The notes: a model not told the origin generated them from the letters alone. A stretch of 7,303 bases of DNA from Candidatus Solibacter sp. (GCA_017883345.1 JADGNT010000240.1:1-7303), one strand, 5' to 3'; shown: positions 1 to 5,525, counted from the stretch's first letter. Translations and numbers: made by a program.

Positions 1-276
1 CTCGAAATCAGCAGTCGCAATTCCGCGTCGCGGCGCTCCAAAAGCGTTGGGATCGCCTGCGCGCCGGCCTGGACCTGATCCCCGATCAGCGGGCCGCTGA
101 CATGGCCGATCTGCCGGGCGGCGCCAGCGGGTTGCTGGTGCGCGGCTACAAGGGGAAGGAAGCTGATCGGGAGGTCTGCCGCATCGACCCCGGCGTTGTC
201 TCGCTGCTCGCGGAACTCTGCGGCCACGAGCGGCAGGCGGCCGAGGAACTGGAGCATGGGAAGACCGGCGTCAACA
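1..276 (+). pseudogene. Decayed repeat-family gene, copy 1 (5' end outside window)
   Basis: This is the core of a helix-rich protein family that recurs six times in the window. The main frame (frame 3, from about base 30) reads AALQKRWDRLRAGLDLIPDQ, then a Gly-rich loop (PGGASGLLVRGYKGKEAD), then REVCRIDPGVVSLLAEL and GHERQAAEELEHGKTGV. The first 27 bases (LEISSRN) are in frame 1, so one base is missing near position 28-30 relative to copy 4 (3127 onward). Similarity stops around 276, just after the segment equivalent to QWKTRV, and the TLALLLTDEELDSLEK and MSQALNRL parts are absent. The open frame runs on to 398 only as non-homologous sequence that enters the 3' end of the HAD gene on the other strand. 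I do not recognise the family. It is more like copy 6 than copies 3-5 at the REV[CY]RIDPG position. Confidence 0.75.
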
Positions 277-349
277 AAATGCGACGTCGACGTGTACCGA
301 ACGTATGCAAATTAGCGGATTGGTGCGCCGAAGGGAGCTTTCTTCATCG

Positions 350-1093
350 CTATCCGGCGGCGAAAAACTCGATCGCGCGAGGAAGGTCGGCGTATTGATA
401 AAGAATATAGTCCGGCTCGGTTTCGGGAGATCCGCCAGGGTTACCGTGCGGGCAAAACCAGATCGTCTTCATCCCAACCTGCCGTGCTCCCAGGATGTCC
501 CGGAAGCGATCGTTTCCAACGAAAATCGCCTCTTCGGGGCAGACCTGCAATTCGGTCAGGGCCGCGTGAAACAGGCGGGCGTCGGGCTTGCGATAGCCGT
601 AGTCTCCGGAGATGATGATGGGCGCGAAGTAGTCGGCAAGGCCGACGGCGCGAAGCTCGGGTAAGCCATACGCGCTCTGCGCATCCGAAACTACCGCCAG
701 CCGATAGCGCGTTTTCAACTGGGCCAGGATCTCGTGCGTTTGCGGAAATGCCACCAGCCGTTTTCGGGAAATCCCGCGCTGCAGTTCGGCCAGGAACAGA
801 GGCATCTGCAGGAGCTTCGCTGCTCCGAGAGAACGGGTGTACTCGGTAGCGTACCGGCGTAACACTTCGCGCCAAACTGCGACCACGTCGAACTCGGGAT
901 AGATTTCCTTGCTCGCCGCAAACTGCTCTTTCATGATCTGGAAATACAAGTCACGCACTTCGCCACGGTGTAGCGCGATGCCCTGATAGGTGAGAAAGTG
1001 CGCGACGGTGCGGTAGGTCTCTTCCATCCATTCATCGGTTTCGATGTCGATCAGGGTTCCGTTGACGTCGAAGAGCAGTGCGCGAATCTCCAT
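350..1093 (-). CDS. HAD-superfamily hydrolase (subclass IA-like phosphatase)
   Basis: The 247-residue cytoplasmic protein has all four HAD loops. Motif I is FDVNGTL (nucleophile Asp9), motif II ends in VVSD (Ser136), the motif III Lys is in YRKPDARLF (Lys169), and motif IV is FVGNDRFRDILGA (Asp195, Asp199). A helical cap insert follows motif I at about residues 15-110, which fits subclass I. Family members transfer phosphoryl groups through an aspartyl-phosphate and most are phosphatases of small metabolites. The usual second Asp of DxDGT, the general acid/base, is Asn11 here, so activity may be altered or of another type. The start ATG (1091-1093) immediately follows the TGA of the upstream kinase gene (TGAATG), which points to translational coupling. 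The stop is TAG at 350-352. Substrate is unknown. Family call is firm; the reaction is inferred. Confidence 0.93.
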   Translation of the reverse strand: MEIRALLFDVNGTLIDIETDEWMEETYRTVAHFLTYQGIALHRGEVRDLYFQIMKEQFAASKEIYPEFDVVAVWREVLRRYATEYTRSLGAAKLLQMPLFLAELQRGISRKRLVAFPQTHEILAQLKTRYRLAVVSDAQSAYGLPELRAVGLADYFAPIIISGDYGYRKPDARLFHAALTELQVCPEEAIFVGNDRFRDILGARQVGMKTIWFCPHGNPGGSPETEPDYILYQYADLPRAIEFFAAG

Positions 1094-2104
1094 TCACGGC
1101 GTCCTCAAGATGATTTTGGCTTCTTCTACCAGCCGCCCACGTTGGGGAACGCTCACCCAGGAGTTTCTGGCGATGCGCAGGAGCGTAAGAGCCATCTGGA
1201 AAGGCAACCGGCTGGTGATGGAGTGGAACGCTCTCTCGCGGTCGGGGAAGTGACAGGCGTATTCCCAGAGAAAGTGCCCGATGAAGGGCTCGGCGGCATG
1301 CTTGTTCCCGCCGGCTTGCAGGAAATAGTGCTGCAACTCTCCGGCAATCCGTCCCAGATCGAAGGCGCGGTCGGCGCGCTTCATCCGTTCCAGGTCGATC
1401 GCGATCACACTGAGACCGCGCCCGAACAGTAGATTGCTGGGGGTGGCATCGCCATGCACGAGCACCTGGGTATCCTCCCACATGCGCGGCTTCTCCCGCC
1501 AACGGTCACGCAACCAATACAGTTCGTCCGCGTCCCAGGCGCCGATCACCTGCTGGCTTTGCAGCTTTCGGACCAGTCGGTCCAGGTAGGCACAGTCCTG
1601 GTGGAAATCCACGCCCTGCCCGTTGGCGGTGCGGTTGTGCAGGGTCGCCAGGAAATAAGCCAGGGCGGTTAACTTGTCGAAAAGTGGCTGGGATTGCCCT
1701 TGGTGGATCGCTTCATTGACGAAAATGCTTAACGGGACGCCCTTGGCATATTCTTCTACCAAAACACTATTGAGGTAGGCATTCGTGCCCAGCGGGCGGA
1801 CGACGTGATGCGGGTAACCGGCCAGCCCGTAGCCGCGGAGCAATTGCAGATTGTCGAACTCCTGCCGCATGCGCTGGATGGCGTCGGCCTTATTATGGCC
1901 GCGGCTCACGAAGAACTTGCCGACTACTTGGGCGCAACTGTGGCGCTCCTCGTACAGATAGACTTTACTGGCCTTCATGCTGAAGACGCGGAATTCGGCC
2001 GTACTGTTGTGGACGCCTATTTGCGGCAGGATGTCGTGCACCAGATAGGGATGCAGAGGATCGTGCGAGGAGAGATGTCCAATGTACTGTTTTGGCACAG
2101 TCAT
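1094..2104 (-). CDS. Aminoglycoside-phosphotransferase (APH/choline kinase-fold) family kinase
   Basis: The 336-residue protein has the protein-kinase-like APH fold. The N-lobe carries the likely ATP-binding Lys63 (VVGKFF) and an acidic helix residue Glu83 (RQEFDNLQLL), followed by the hinge-like VLVEEYAKGVPL (about 115-125). The C-lobe has the catalytic loop LVHGDATPSNLLF (His217, Asp219, Asn224), and Asp237 in VIAIDLERM replaces the DFG-type metal ligand. The downstream RADRAFDLGRIAGEL segment matches the usual family position. Such enzymes phosphorylate hydroxyl groups of small molecules (sugars, choline, homoserine, antibiotics). There is no evidence that this is a resistance gene; a metabolic role is likelier. 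The ATG at 2102-2104 is the first in the frame, with only a weak ribosome binding site upstream. It is the first gene of a two-gene unit with the HAD gene, zero bases apart, so phosphorylation and dephosphorylation of a shared or related substrate is plausible. Confidence 0.9.
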   Translation of the reverse strand: MTVPKQYIGHLSSHDPLHPYLVHDILPQIGVHNSTAEFRVFSMKASKVYLYEERHSCAQVVGKFFVSRGHNKADAIQRMRQEFDNLQLLRGYGLAGYPHHVVRPLGTNAYLNSVLVEEYAKGVPLSIFVNEAIHQGQSQPLFDKLTALAYFLATLHNRTANGQGVDFHQDCAYLDRLVRKLQSQQVIGAWDADELYWLRDRWREKPRMWEDTQVLVHGDATPSNLLFGRGLSVIAIDLERMKRADRAFDLGRIAGELQHYFLQAGGNKHAAEPFIGHFLWEYACHFPDRERAFHSITSRLPFQMALTLLRIARNSWVSVPQRGRLVEEAKIILRTP

Positions 2105-2397
2105 GCACTCAAACGAAATGGCCAGCCCCGCAGCATCAAATTCTTGGGAAATCCGCCAATACAGGTCTAAATTTCAGCTTACAGTGCGGTCATCGAATTG
2201 TCGAGATTCCTGGCCGCAGGAACTTCCTCGTGGTGGTCGCCTCCCGGTCGCCCCAAGCATATTCATGGACTATGCTCCCTCTGCGCGATCTGACGGTGAA
2301 CATGCGCCCCGAGCAACTGACCGATTGGGGAACGTTCGAGAAAACCCGCGATCTGCTGGTCCGTGCGGCGGGTTTTGGCGGCGAACTGCGACCGCCC
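2105..2397. other. Intergenic region with an unidentified gene fragment
   Basis: The first part (about 2105-2190) is the upstream region of the minus-strand kinase gene; I see no convincing -35/-10 pair in it. From about 2215 to 2390 the + strand is open in frame 1 and looks protein-like: it includes SWTMLPLRDLTVNMRPEQL and DWGTFEKTRDLLVRAAGFGG, with G or C at most third codon positions. There is no convincing start codon or ribosome binding site. The frame runs straight into repeat copy 2 in a frame different from that copy's own, and stops at 2512-2514. I do not recognise the fragment. It may be the residue of a gene cut by the repeat, or chance. Confidence 0.3.
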
Positions 2398-2625
2398 GCA
2401 GCCGCAACTCCCGCGTCGCGGCGCTCCCAAAGCGCTGGGATCGGCTGCGCGCCAGCTTCGAGTAGCTCCTGGAGCAGCGGGGCGCTCATCACGCGGATCG
2501 ATCCTGGGCCGTAATCTCGCTGCTCGCCGAACTGCGTCAGATGTCGCAGGCCCTCAACCGGCTGTCGCGTCATGGTGAGCCCGCCCAAGTATTCCCCGCC
2601 GATGCCGCGGCCCCCGCGCGGCGAT
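2398..2625 (+). pseudogene. Decayed repeat-family gene, copy 2 (large internal deletion)
   Basis: A strongly shortened copy. Bases 2398-2462 read SRNSRVAALPKRWDRLRA followed by SFE and a TAG stop (2463-2465). From 2466 the DNA matches the consensus LILDQRGA segment and then jumps to the RIDPGVVSLLAELR segment, so about 90 bases (the Gly-rich PGGASGLLVRDYKGKEAD loop) are missing. After CGAACTGCG it jumps again to the tail segment MSQALNRL (about 2541 onward), losing everything from GHERQAAEELGQW to the EKSRWAD region. The tail then continues as CCGATGCCGCGGCCC, as in copy 5, before entering the linker shared with copies 4-5. No coding function is possible. Confidence 0.65.
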
Positions 2626-2722
2626 GCGGATGGATGGCGTGATCGGCTGGAGTCGGATGCGCGCCGTGGCAGGCGGCGCCACAGATGGGCGACCGAGCCT
2701 CGGCAGATTCCCTCCGCGGCAA
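2626..2722 (+). repeat. Linker segment L, first occurrence (between copies 2 and 3)
   Basis: This stretch begins near GATGGATGGCGTGATCGG and includes GCGCCGTGGCAGGCGG and GATGGGCGACCGAGCCTC. It recurs with small changes at 3622-3717. In both places it sits between the tail of one repeat-family copy and the LDLILDQ core of the next, replacing the normal 5' third of the second copy. It is open in several frames but shows no recognisable domain. Its presence at both junctions shows that the two-copy arrangement was duplicated as one block. Confidence 0.7.
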
Positions 2723-3063
2723 CCTCGATCTGATCCTCGATCAGCGCGGCGCCAACATGGCCGATTTGCCCGGGGGCGAGCGGAATGCTTTGCCGGGACT
2801 ACAAGGGCCGGAAAGCCGATCAGCTGGTGACCCGCATCGACCTCGGAGTGGTCTCGCTGGTCACCGAACTCGGCGGCCACGAGCGGCGGGCCGCCGCGGA
2901 ATTGGGCCAGTGGAAGAGCCGCGTGGAGGAGCGCAAGGTGATCGACGCCTCGCCGGCGGCGGTGACGCTGGCCGCGATCAGCGACCGGCGCCCGCGACCG
3001 GGGCAGGCGGTGGTCCCCACCCTCCACGAGGCGGGCCTTCCCGCTGAAGAAGCGGGACGCTAA
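2723..3063 (+). pseudogene. Decayed repeat-family gene, copy 3 (frameshifted, altered 3' end)
   Basis: The copy starts inside the family at NLDLILDQRGANMADLPGG (frame 3), without the normal N-terminal third. Two bases are lost in the Gly-rich loop (around 2768-2795 versus copy 5), and the protein-like frame moves to frame 1. There it continues RDYKGRKADQLVTRIDLGVV, then SLVTELGGHERRAAAELGQW, then KSRVEERKVIDASPAAVTLA. After that it departs from the family: instead of LLLTDEELDSLEK it reads AISDRRPRPGQAVVPTLHE and AGLPAEEAGR, ending at TAA 3061-3063. That TAA overlaps the first bases of copy 4 (TAAATG). An open frame of 92 codons from 2785 could in principle be expressed, but there is no ribosome binding site, so I treat it as a remnant. 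Confidence 0.65.
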
Positions 3064-3090
3064 ATGCTGTGGTTTGCTCAAGGGTCCGCG
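3061..3090 (+). repeat. Conserved 5' boundary of the repeat family (copy 4)
   Basis: The 30 bases starting TAAATGCTGTGGTTTGCTCA are identical at 3061-3090 and 6963-6992, whereas the copies diverge by scattered changes further in. Sequence upstream of TAAATG differs in the two places apart from loose G/C matches, so this looks like the left edge of the repeated unit. I see no matching inverted sequence at the right end near 4126, so it is not a typical insertion-sequence terminal repeat. Confidence 0.7.
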
Positions 3091-3621
3091 GGCTGCAGGA
3101 AGCACTTTCGTCCGACACCATCGCGCTCGAAATCAGCAGCCGCAACGCGCGCGTCGCGGCGCTCCAAAAGCGCTGGGACCGGCTGCGCGCCGGCCTGGAC
3201 CTGATCCTGGACCAGCGGGGCGCGGACATGGCCGATATGCGCGGGGCGCCAGCGGAATGCTGGTGCGCGACTACAAGGGCAAGGAAGCCGACGTCCTGGT
3301 GACCCGCATCGACCCCGGAGTGGTCTCGCTGGTCGCCGACCTGCGAGGTCACGAGCAACAGGCCGCCGAGGAATCGGAGCGGTGGATTGCGCACCACGAG
3401 GAGCGCAAGCCCCTCGACGCCTCGCCGGCGGCGATCACGCTGGCCCTGCTGCTGACCGACGAGGAACTGGACTCGTTGGAGAAGAGTGCTGGAGATGGAG
3501 AAATCGCGAGGGGCGGACGACCAGGTGGATCAAATGTCGCAAGCCCTCAACCGGCTGCGCGCCGTGGTCAGCCTGCCCAAGAATCCCATGCCAATGCCGC
3601 TCCCCCCGACGGTCGGCCGCG
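3064..3621 (+). pseudogene. Decayed repeat-family gene, copy 4 (most complete copy)
   Basis: This is the best template for the family. It begins in frame 3: NAVVCSRVRGLQEALSSDT, LEISSRNARVAALQKRWDR, LRAGLDLILDQRGADMAD. One base is missing in the Gly-rich loop (about 3236-3262 versus copy 5), moving the frame to frame 2, which continues LLVRDYKGKEAD-type sequence, VLVTRIDPGVVSLVADL, RGHEQQAAEESERW, HHEERKPLDASPAAITLALL and LTDEELDSLEK. A second shift at 3482-3491 moves the tail to frame 3 (MEKSRGADDQVDQMSQALNR, then LRAVVSLPKNPMPM, stop TGA 3633-3635). GTG at 3069 or ATG at 3064 could start translation, but no ribosome binding site precedes them. High-scoring homology spread over three frames marks a pseudogene. 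The predicted fold is mostly helical and I do not recognise a function. Confidence 0.75.
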
Positions 3622-3717
3622 GGTGGATGGCGTGATCGGCTTGGAGTCGGATCCGCGCCGTGGCAGGCGGGCGCCGCAGATGGGCGACCGAGCCTCAGCA
3701 GATGCCCTCCGCTGGAA
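3622..3717 (+). repeat. Linker segment L, second occurrence (between copies 4 and 5)
   Basis: This is the counterpart of 2626-2722, beginning GTGGATGGCGTGATCGG and including GCGCCGTGGCAGGCGG and GATGGGCGACCGAGCCTC. A few substitutions and single-base gains or losses separate the two. Here it is read in frame 2 without a stop, so copy 4's middle frame runs through the linker into copy 5 (open frame 3074-3952). That joined reading frame is probably accidental, because it mixes the true frame of one part with a wrong frame of the copy 4 tail. Confidence 0.7.
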
Positions 3718-4126
3718 CCTGGATCTGATCCTGGACCAGCGGGGCGCGGACATGGCCGATCTGCCCAGGGGCGCCAGCGGGTTACTGGTGCGCGACTACA
3801 AGGGCAAGAACGCCGATCGGCTGGTGACCTGGATCGACACCGGCGTGGTCTCGCTGCTCGCCGAACTCCGCGGCCACGAGCGCCGACCCGTGTCGAGGAG
3901 TGCAAGCCCCTCGACGTATCGCCGGCGACGGTCACGCTCGCCCTGCTGCTGACCGACGAGGAGTTGGATTCGTTGGAGAAGAGGGGCGCTGGAGATGGAG
4001 AAATCGCGATGGGCGGACAACCAGGTGGATCGGATGTCGCAAGCCCTCAACCGGCTGCGCGCCCTGGTGAGCCTGCCCAAGGGCTCCCCGCCGATGCCGC
4101 GGCCCGATCTCGGCAAGCTTCCTTGA
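3718..4126 (+). pseudogene. Decayed repeat-family gene, copy 5 (carries the family's 3' end)
   Basis: The copy starts at NLDLILDQRGADMADLPRG (frame 2), without the N-terminal third. It continues ASGLLVRDYKGKNADRLVT, WIDTGVVSLLAELRGHER. About 30 bases equivalent to QAAEELGQWKT are deleted near 3885, shifting to frame 1 (RVEECKPLDVSPATVTLALL, LTDEELDSLEK). A further shift at 3979-3991 moves to frame 2, where the tail reads EMEKSRWADNQVDRMSQALN, RLRALVSLPKGSPPM and PRPDLGKLP, ending at TGA 4124-4126. This is the only copy here with a complete natural-looking C-terminus. It ends 48 bases before the convergent lipoprotein gene. Confidence 0.75.
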
Positions 4127-4174
4127 GAGGCGACGACGTCCCCGCCAGATCGCTTCGCGGATCGCGACGCCGTT

Positions 4175-5008
4175 TCACTTTCGCGGTTCGAAGCGCACTT
4201 CAACTTCAGTGCTCACTTTGACCGGGTGGCCGCCCTGTACCGGGGGGTGATAACGATACTGAGACCACGGCACAATCTCGCATAGCTGTTTGCCGGTATC
4301 CAGTTGAGCAATTTTCCCGTCCGGGCCGATGGTGACTCTGCAATTCACCGTTCCCCCCTTGGGGTCCCATAGCGGTGCGGTTTGAACGGGTGGACCCTCA
4401 ATCAGGAGAGCGCGCTGTCTATCTGCTGCAACCGAGACTTCAGGGACGTTCTTCCCCTTGGCCGTGTCGTCCTTCTTCTCTATCCCGGAAACCGTTCCGC
4501 TCTCCGTGGATTTGGCACGCTGTATCCGCGTAACCAGAAATACGGGCCTGGCGGGATACCGGTTCACCCTGGTGCGCAATACCTGGGCATTCAGATCGAT
4601 TGCATCAAAAGCCAAGCCGCTCCAGACCATCCTCACCACGCGATCACAGCTGGATAGCAGCGGATAGCCGTTCTTGCCCTGTTCGGGATCCCCGATGTCG
4701 TCAATGACCCTTTGCGCGTAGATGCCCTCGACAATGTACTCGTCCCCGTGGGTTGCTTCGTAGGGCGTCTTAAAGAACAGGCGGTAGCGGCGCGCGCCTT
4801 CCCAAATGTACACAGAAGAGGTGCTGCCTGCGTTCAGCGCGGAATCCATCGCCCCGCCGCCTTCGATGAGGACCTGGGCCTTTCCCTGGATCCGGTCCAG
4901 CGCGACCGCGGCTTTCTTGGCTTCATCGGCTGATGGCTTGCTGGAGCAGCCGCTCCATACGGCAAGCGTAAATACGAGAAAACAAAACATGCGTGCGTTG
5001 CGGTTCAT
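4175..5008 (-). CDS. Secreted probable lipoprotein with a TonB-C-like C-terminal domain
   Basis: The start is placed at ATG 5006-5008, giving 277 residues, because a GAGGAA ribosome binding site lies 7 bases upstream (5016-5021) and the protein then opens with a signal sequence. The frame is open farther upstream to 5155, but that part is not protein-like. Residues 1-20 are MNRNARMFCF plus LVFTLAVWSG, followed by Cys21. WSGC is a non-standard lipobox (Trp at -3), so lipidation is likely but not certain. Residues about 35-165 form a globular region I do not recognise (VYIWEGARRYRLFFKTPYEA). Residues 168-190 are a Lys/Ser/Thr-rich linker. Residues about 217-275 (GGTVNCRVTIGPDGKI ... YRYHPPVQGGHPVKVSTEVE) match the TonB C-terminal domain pattern, including the W/YRY-PP-GxPV motif. 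No TonB-type N-terminal membrane anchor or proline-rich spacer is present, so a role as a standard energy transducer is unlikely. Confidence 0.85.
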   Translation of the reverse strand: MNRNARMFCFLVFTLAVWSGCSSKPSADEAKKAAVALDRIQGKAQVLIEGGGAMDSALNAGSTSSVYIWEGARRYRLFFKTPYEATHGDEYIVEGIYAQRVIDDIGDPEQGKNGYPLLSSCDRVVRMVWSGLAFDAIDLNAQVLRTRVNRYPARPVFLVTRIQRAKSTESGTVSGIEKKDDTAKGKNVPEVSVAADRQRALLIEGPPVQTAPLWDPKGGTVNCRVTIGPDGKIAQLDTGKQLCEIVPWSQYRYHPPVQGGHPVKVSTEVEVRFEPRK

Positions 5009-5015
5009 TCGCGAG

Positions 5016-5021
5016 TTCCTC
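5016..5021 (-). promoter_or_regulatory. Ribosome binding site deciding the lipoprotein start
   Basis: GAGGAA on the minus strand lies 7 bases before ATG 5006-5008. It selects this start over the upstream in-frame codons reaching 5155 and fits the signal peptide beginning here. Confidence 0.7.
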
Positions 5022-5034
5022 GCTTTCGGGACTT

Positions 5035-5087
5035 TCCGGTCCGAATTCGACGGTATCACGTCGAATGCCCGCTGACAACGGACCGGA
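5035..5087. repeat. Nested perfect inverted repeats upstream of the lipoprotein gene
   Basis: The outer arms TCCGGTCCG (5035-5043) and CGGACCGGA (5079-5087) are perfect 9-base complements. Inside them ATTCGACG (5045-5052) and CGTCGAAT (5059-5066) are perfect 8-base complements around the 6-base loop GTATCA. A single strand could fold into a hairpin capped within a second stem, with an asymmetric 1-base and 12-base bulge. The structure lies 27-79 bases before the lipoprotein start, in its likely promoter/leader, and just before the dehydrogenase remnant. It may be an operator for a dimeric regulator, a leader hairpin, or the end of a transcript reading from the other side; there is no U tract. 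Confidence 0.6.
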
Positions 5088-5099
5088 CCAGCCTGCCAT

Positions 5100-5283
5100 C
5101 CCTTCCGAGCGCCGGTGGACGACCTCAATTCCGCCGACCCCGGACTTACCACCACCTACCTCAACGGTTACTGCTGAAAAGACCATCCCCGAAGGCGCCG
5201 CGGAAGTCATCCGCCTCGCGCTGCTCTTCGACGACGGACCCGCCGCCACCTACTCCAACCGGAAAGGCATCGTCCGCTGGTAA
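5100..5283 (+). pseudogene. 3' remnant of a short-chain dehydrogenase/reductase gene, frameshifted
   Basis: Frame 3 at 5100-5174 reads PSFRAPVDDLNSADPGLTT and TYLNGYC then stops (TGA 5175-5177). Frame 1 from about 5170 reads KTIPEGAAEVIRLALL, FDDGPAATYSNRKGIVRW and ends at TAA 5281-5283. Joined, these match the C-terminal pattern of classical SDR carbonyl-reductase-like proteins: a VNSVDPGxxxTDLNG segment, then an EEGA...RLALL segment, then PDDGPTG and a terminal PW or RW. The Rossmann nucleotide-binding site, the catalytic Tyr-x-x-x-Lys and all upstream parts are missing, so this is about the last quarter of the gene plus at least one frameshift near 5170. It overlaps the small minus-strand gene tail-to-tail by 34 bases. 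Family assignment rests on recalled motif patterns. Confidence 0.7.
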
Positions 5284-5459
5284 TCCGAGTCGGAGCCCAT
5301 GAGCGGTCCAACCTCGCGATCACCGACACCTGAACGGATCCAGTCCGTGGCCTCGCCGCCGAAGAAGTAGAAATATCCGCTCGCCTTCGCCAGTCGGGCG
5401 TTGTGCCCGCGCCGGCTCAACTCGTCGTTGATCGCTTTCAGGGTGACCCTTGCTGCCAT
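5250..5459 (-). CDS. Small conserved-type protein, probably with a replaced C-terminus
   Basis: The 69-residue start is set at ATG 5457-5459 (MAARVTLKAINDELSRRGHN), as the preceding 15 codons to 5504 look non-coding. Residues 1-40 (ARLAKASGYFYFFGGEATDW) resemble a widespread small-protein family in which a GYFYF-GGEAxDW core is followed by a Val-rich strand and an SLTLEQW segment. That family has no known function that I can name. After Trp40 the encoded sequence (IRSGVGDREVGPLMG...) no longer fits. Another frame there reads SVQVSVIARLDRSW, closer to the expected continuation, so a frameshift around 5338-5342 is likely. The last residues are merely the antisense of the dehydrogenase remnant. 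Either a truncated gene or a recent pseudogene. Confidence 0.6.
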   Translation of the reverse strand: MAARVTLKAINDELSRRGHNARLAKASGYFYFFGGEATDWIRSGVGDREVGPLMGSDSDYQRTMPFRLE

Positions 5460-5470
5460 GACGCTACAAT
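5443..5470 (+). promoter_or_regulatory. Possible sigma-70-type promoter for the enolase-superfamily gene
   Basis: GTGACC (5443-5448), then 16 bases, then TACAAT (5465-5470) is a moderate match to TTGACA/TATAAT. It would start transcripts near 5477, about 54 bases before the gene. The same AT-rich patch carries CATAAT on the minus strand (5469-5474 complement), which could serve the divergent small gene. This is pattern matching only. Confidence 0.25.
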
Positions 5471-5519
5471 TATGCCGTATGCCGCTCACGGTCTTCGACA
5501 TCAAAGGTATCCCGGGTAC

Positions 5520-5525
5520 AGGAGG
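5520..5525 (+). promoter_or_regulatory. Strong ribosome binding site of the enolase-superfamily gene
   Basis: AGGAGG, a full anti-Shine-Dalgarno match, lies 5 bases before ATG 5531. It fixes the start so that the Tat signal is at the very N-terminus. Confidence 0.8.

Noticed and set aside
284..293. Ten-base palindrome ACGTCGACGT
   Set aside because: A single short palindrome in high-GC DNA, with no gene start nearby to regulate; chance is sufficient.
1094..2104. Antibiotic resistance aminoglycoside phosphotransferase
   Set aside because: The APH fold covers many metabolic kinases; coupling to a HAD phosphatase and the lack of any resistance-type neighbours argue for a metabolic substrate.
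1805..2170. 121-codon + strand frame opposite the kinase 5' end
   Set aside because: It is the antisense shadow of the kinase N-lobe, with no independent coding evidence.
3074..3952. 292-codon open frame spanning copies 4, linker and 5
   Set aside because: It uses the family's true frame only for the middle of copy 4 and the start of copy 5. The copy 4 tail and the end of copy 5 are read in wrong frames, and there is no ribosome binding site.
2398..4126. CRISPR array or tandem satellite
   Set aside because: The units are hundreds of bases long, protein-coding in origin, unequal in length and lack regular spacers.
3382..4221. 279-codon open frame on the + strand across copies 4 and 5
   Set aside because: Only the short RVEECKPLDV...DEELDSLEK part is in the family frame; the rest is Arg/Ala/Gly-rich translation typical of a wrong frame in high-GC DNA.
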